Assembly: GCF_003933745.1 (NCBI RefSeq)
Contig: NZ_RSEB01000001.1
Span: 868,001-932,000 of the forward strand
DNA: 64,000 nucleotides
Origin: Glycomyces terrestris
GTDB taxonomy: Bacteria; Actinomycetota; Actinomycetes; Mycobacteriales; Micromonosporaceae
Direction of reading: 5' to 3'
The position numbers were made by a program, and so were the translations under genes. Of this stretch, positions 62,588-64,000 are shown piece by piece. The notes under the pieces were generated by a model. The model was not told where the DNA came from. It searched no databases and was given only the letters and a program-made list of their open reading frames with translations. Numbering within the stretch: the stretch's first letter is position 1; every line of letters starts with the position of its first letter.

Positions 62588-62641
62588 CCGCTTCAGGTCC
62601 CCTTCAGGTTCACCCCGGTAGCTTCGAAACCGGGGGCCCTT
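62588..62641 (+). repeat. Single copy of the dispersed CTTCAG repeat
   Basis: CTTCAG at about 62590 and 62601, then 11 nt to TAGCTT, then CGAAACCGGGGGCCCTTCCCT. Same geometry as the copies at 54.9-55.5 and 57.3-57.5 kb. It starts a few nucleotides after the stop of the 62083 gene and points toward the 3' end of the convergent gene at 62679. Confidence 0.85.
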
Positions 62642-62678
62642 CCCTCGCCGTCGGCGGGGTCGGTGGTGTGCGCGGCGG

Positions 62679-63314
62679 TCAGTCCTTCTTGCCGGCGGCG
62701 AGCCAGGAGAGGATCGCGTCGAGGAGTCCTTCCGCGCCGGCGCCTTTGAAGACGTCGTCGGGGGAGCCGGCGAAGGTCAGGGGGGCGGTGCCGTAGGCGT
62801 CGGCCACGGCCTGGGCCTCTTTGGACTGGGTCTCGGACTCGGCGACGACGAGGAGCACCGGCGGGGCGCCGACCGGGCGCGGGGGCTGCTTGGGGACCTG
62901 GCGCGGGGAGACGAGCACCAGGCCGGCGGTCGGGTAGCGGCCCGCGGCGAGCGCGGCCCAGGCCGCGCCCTCCTTGTGTCCGATGAGGACGGCCTGGCGG
63001 GGCACGGTGACCGCGGCCTGCACGAGGTCGTGGGCGCGGGCCTCGAGGCCGCCCTCGGCGGCGGGGGTGCCGCCCTGGCCGCGCACGCTCACGGCGGCCG
63101 CGTACCGGCCGGAGGTCGCGATCCGCTTGAGCCACAAGGCGTTGAAGGCCGCCGCGCCGGCGGGGTCGCCGGTGCAGCACAGGACCGGGCTGGCCTCGGG
63201 GTCGTCCTTGATCTCCAGGTCGAAGAGGTCGGCGGGCTCGAAGAACGCGTACTCGCGCTTGACGGGGGCGGGAGCGGGGGTGCGGGCGCGCCGGACCCAG
63301 GCGGCGAGGCTCAT
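62679..63314 (-). CDS. Alpha/beta-hydrolase-fold protein without nucleophilic Ser
   Basis: 211 residues. The fold is suggested by PVLCCTGDPAGAAAFNALWL, VLIGHKEGAAWAALAAGRYP and APPVLLVVAESETQSKEAQA. At the nucleophile elbow G-x-S-x-G reads G-H-K-E-G, with Lys in place of Ser, so classical hydrolase activity is unlikely; a binding or structural role, or an altered chemistry, is possible. Its ATG overlaps the stop of the upstream monooxygenase gene (ATGA). Confidence 0.7.
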   Translation of the reverse strand: MSLAAWVRRARTPAPAPVKREYAFFEPADLFDLEIKDDPEASPVLCCTGDPAGAAAFNALWLKRIATSGRYAAAVSVRGQGGTPAAEGGLEARAHDLVQAAVTVPRQAVLIGHKEGAAWAALAAGRYPTAGLVLVSPRQVPKQPPRPVGAPPVLLVVAESETQSKEAQAVADAYGTAPLTFAGSPDDVFKGAGAEGLLDAILSWLAAGKKD

Positions 63315-64000
63315 TTGGCGGGCTCCTGTTCGAGGGTGTCGATGATGCGTCCGAGGCTGGCGAGGTACTGCTCGGCGTCCACGGCGAGCTGGTGCCGCGG
63401 CGACGACCCCGCGGGCCGCGCGGTGTCCTGCTCGGCCTCGCTGCGGACCTGGACGCGGAAGTTCGCGGCGCGCTCGGGGTCGCTCTTGCGCACCAGGAGC
63501 CAGTGGGCGATGGCGTGGGTCTGCCAGTGGACGATCGGGAGCACCCCGACGCCGGGCTCGACGAGGCCGGCGACCGCGAGGGTCTCCTTGTGCGGGGAGA
63601 ACATGCGCGCGTACAGCTTCGGGTAGGGCGAGTCCCCCTCGATGCCGAGCAGCTTCGGGTCGACCGAGGTGAACTTGGGCCGGTACCCGGTGGCGAGGAC
63701 GACGAGGTCGGGGCGCATCTCGGTGCCGTCGGCGAAGGCCACGTCGAAGCCGTCGAAGCGGGCGACCTCGCCGCGGCGCTGGATGGAGCCGTCGCCGACG
63801 TGCTCCATGTAGCGGCCGTTGCGCACCGGCTCCTCCTCGAGCGGGCGGCCCTCGGCGGCGACGCCCATGCGGGCGGCGAGGGCCGCCGGTCCTTTGAGGA
63901 GGCGGTCGGTGAGGAAGCGGCGCAGGAACTTCGGGCGCGAGGCCAGGCGCGCGAGCGCGTAGTCGGAGGGCTCGCCGCCGAGGTACTTCGGCAGGTGCCA
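63311..64000 (-). CDS. Flavin-containing monooxygenase, C-terminal part (cut by window edge)
   Basis: The frame is open from the stop at 63311 to the window end; 229 codons are visible and the N-terminal FAD domain lies outside. Visible: WHLPKYLGGEPSDYALARLA, FDVAFADGTEMRPDLVVLAT ending in the ATGY motif (LATGYRPKFTSVDPKLLGIE) typical of FMO/Baeyer-Villiger-type flavoproteins, and AGLVEPGVGVLPIVHWQTHA. An internal ATG at 63868 is not the real start because the upstream codons continue the family sequence. Coupled to the downstream degenerate hydrolase gene. Confidence 0.85.
   Translation of the reverse strand, partial: WHLPKYLGGEPSDYALARLASRPKFLRRFLTDRLLKGPAALAARMGVAAEGRPLEEEPVRNGRYMEHVGDGSIQRRGEVARFDGFDVAFADGTEMRPDLVVLATGYRPKFTSVDPKLLGIEGDSPYPKLYARMFSPHKETLAVAGLVEPGVGVLPIVHWQTHAIAHWLLVRKSDPERAANFRVQVRSEAEQDTARPAGSSPRHQLAVDAEQYLASLGRIIDTLEQEPAK

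Overview
This window is high-GC DNA from an actinomycete (Actinomycetota). The evidence is a DivIVA/SepF/YggT/YggS/FtsZ/FtsQ division block without FtsA, the dual-specificity HisA homologue PriA, a mycobacterial-type SigB/SigF-like sigma factor, a MurE carrying the meso-diaminopimelate motif DNPR, a pyrophosphate-type phosphofructokinase and many leaderless genes. The exact taxon cannot be fixed from sequence alone; a Micromonosporales- or Glycomycetales-like organism fits best (inference). The window contains no rRNA or tRNA gene, no CRISPR array, no insertion sequence and no prophage.

Layout. 1-1.4 kb: the start of an MFS transporter gene and a divergent ROK regulator. 1.7-5.7 kb: araB-araD-araA operon for L-arabinose (minus strand). 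6.2-11.7 kb: an apparent general-stress island with a three-gene membrane/stress operon, a transketolase, a CBS-domain protein, a hemerythrin protein and a SigB/F/G-type sigma factor; three promoter-like sites share the pattern GTTT-N15-GGGNAN. 11.9-13.6 kb: a coenzyme-A mutase with isobutyryl-CoA-mutase-type active-site residues. 13.8-18.8 kb: his operon hisD-hisC-hisB-(52-aa membrane protein)-hisH-priA-ridA. 18.8-23.0 kb: a membrane protein, a MinD/ParA-like ATPase, rluD-type pseudouridine synthase, lspA and a TraR/DksA protein. 23.4-29.0 kb: division genes (divIVA, yggT, sepF, yggS, ftsZ, ftsQ). 29.1-33.2 kb: an insertion into the usual murC-ftsQ junction, holding an iron-box-controlled siderophore-interacting protein and a 1040-residue LRR-Roco GTPase. 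33.3-42.6 kb: murC-murG-ftsW-murD-mraY-murF-murE (read right to left from murE). 42.7-53.1 kb: a MarR regulator, two secreted cell-wall enzymes, small membrane proteins, a cupin/Rrf2 divergent pair, a TIGR01777 epimerase, a luciferase-like oxidoreductase and class II DAHP synthase. 53.3-64.0 kb: one-carbon folate genes, a long tandem repeat array, hypothetical proteins, PPi-type phosphofructokinase, an exoribonuclease, a Crp/Fnr regulator, an acyltransferase, two alpha/beta-hydrolase-fold proteins and the end of a flavin monooxygenase.

How the parts work together. The central 24-43 kb is a cell-wall and septation region: the Mur enzymes and MraY build lipid II, FtsW and MurG act at the membrane, FtsZ with SepF forms the septal ring, FtsQ belongs to the divisome and DivIVA marks the poles. 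Genes are tightly packed. At 13 junctions the stop codon overlaps the next start in an NTGA tetranucleotide, using ATG, GTG, TTG and apparently once CTG. Many first genes have a TANNNT -10 box 6-7 nt before the start codon, so their mRNAs are probably leaderless.

The most unusual material is (i) a dispersed non-coding repeat, [CTTCAG-N5]x2-N6-TAGNNT, found as six tandem copies (112-bp period) at 54.9-55.5 kb, two copies at 57.3-57.5 kb and one at 62.6 kb, and (ii) the LRR-Roco gene with its own terminators on both sides, placed between murC and ftsQ.
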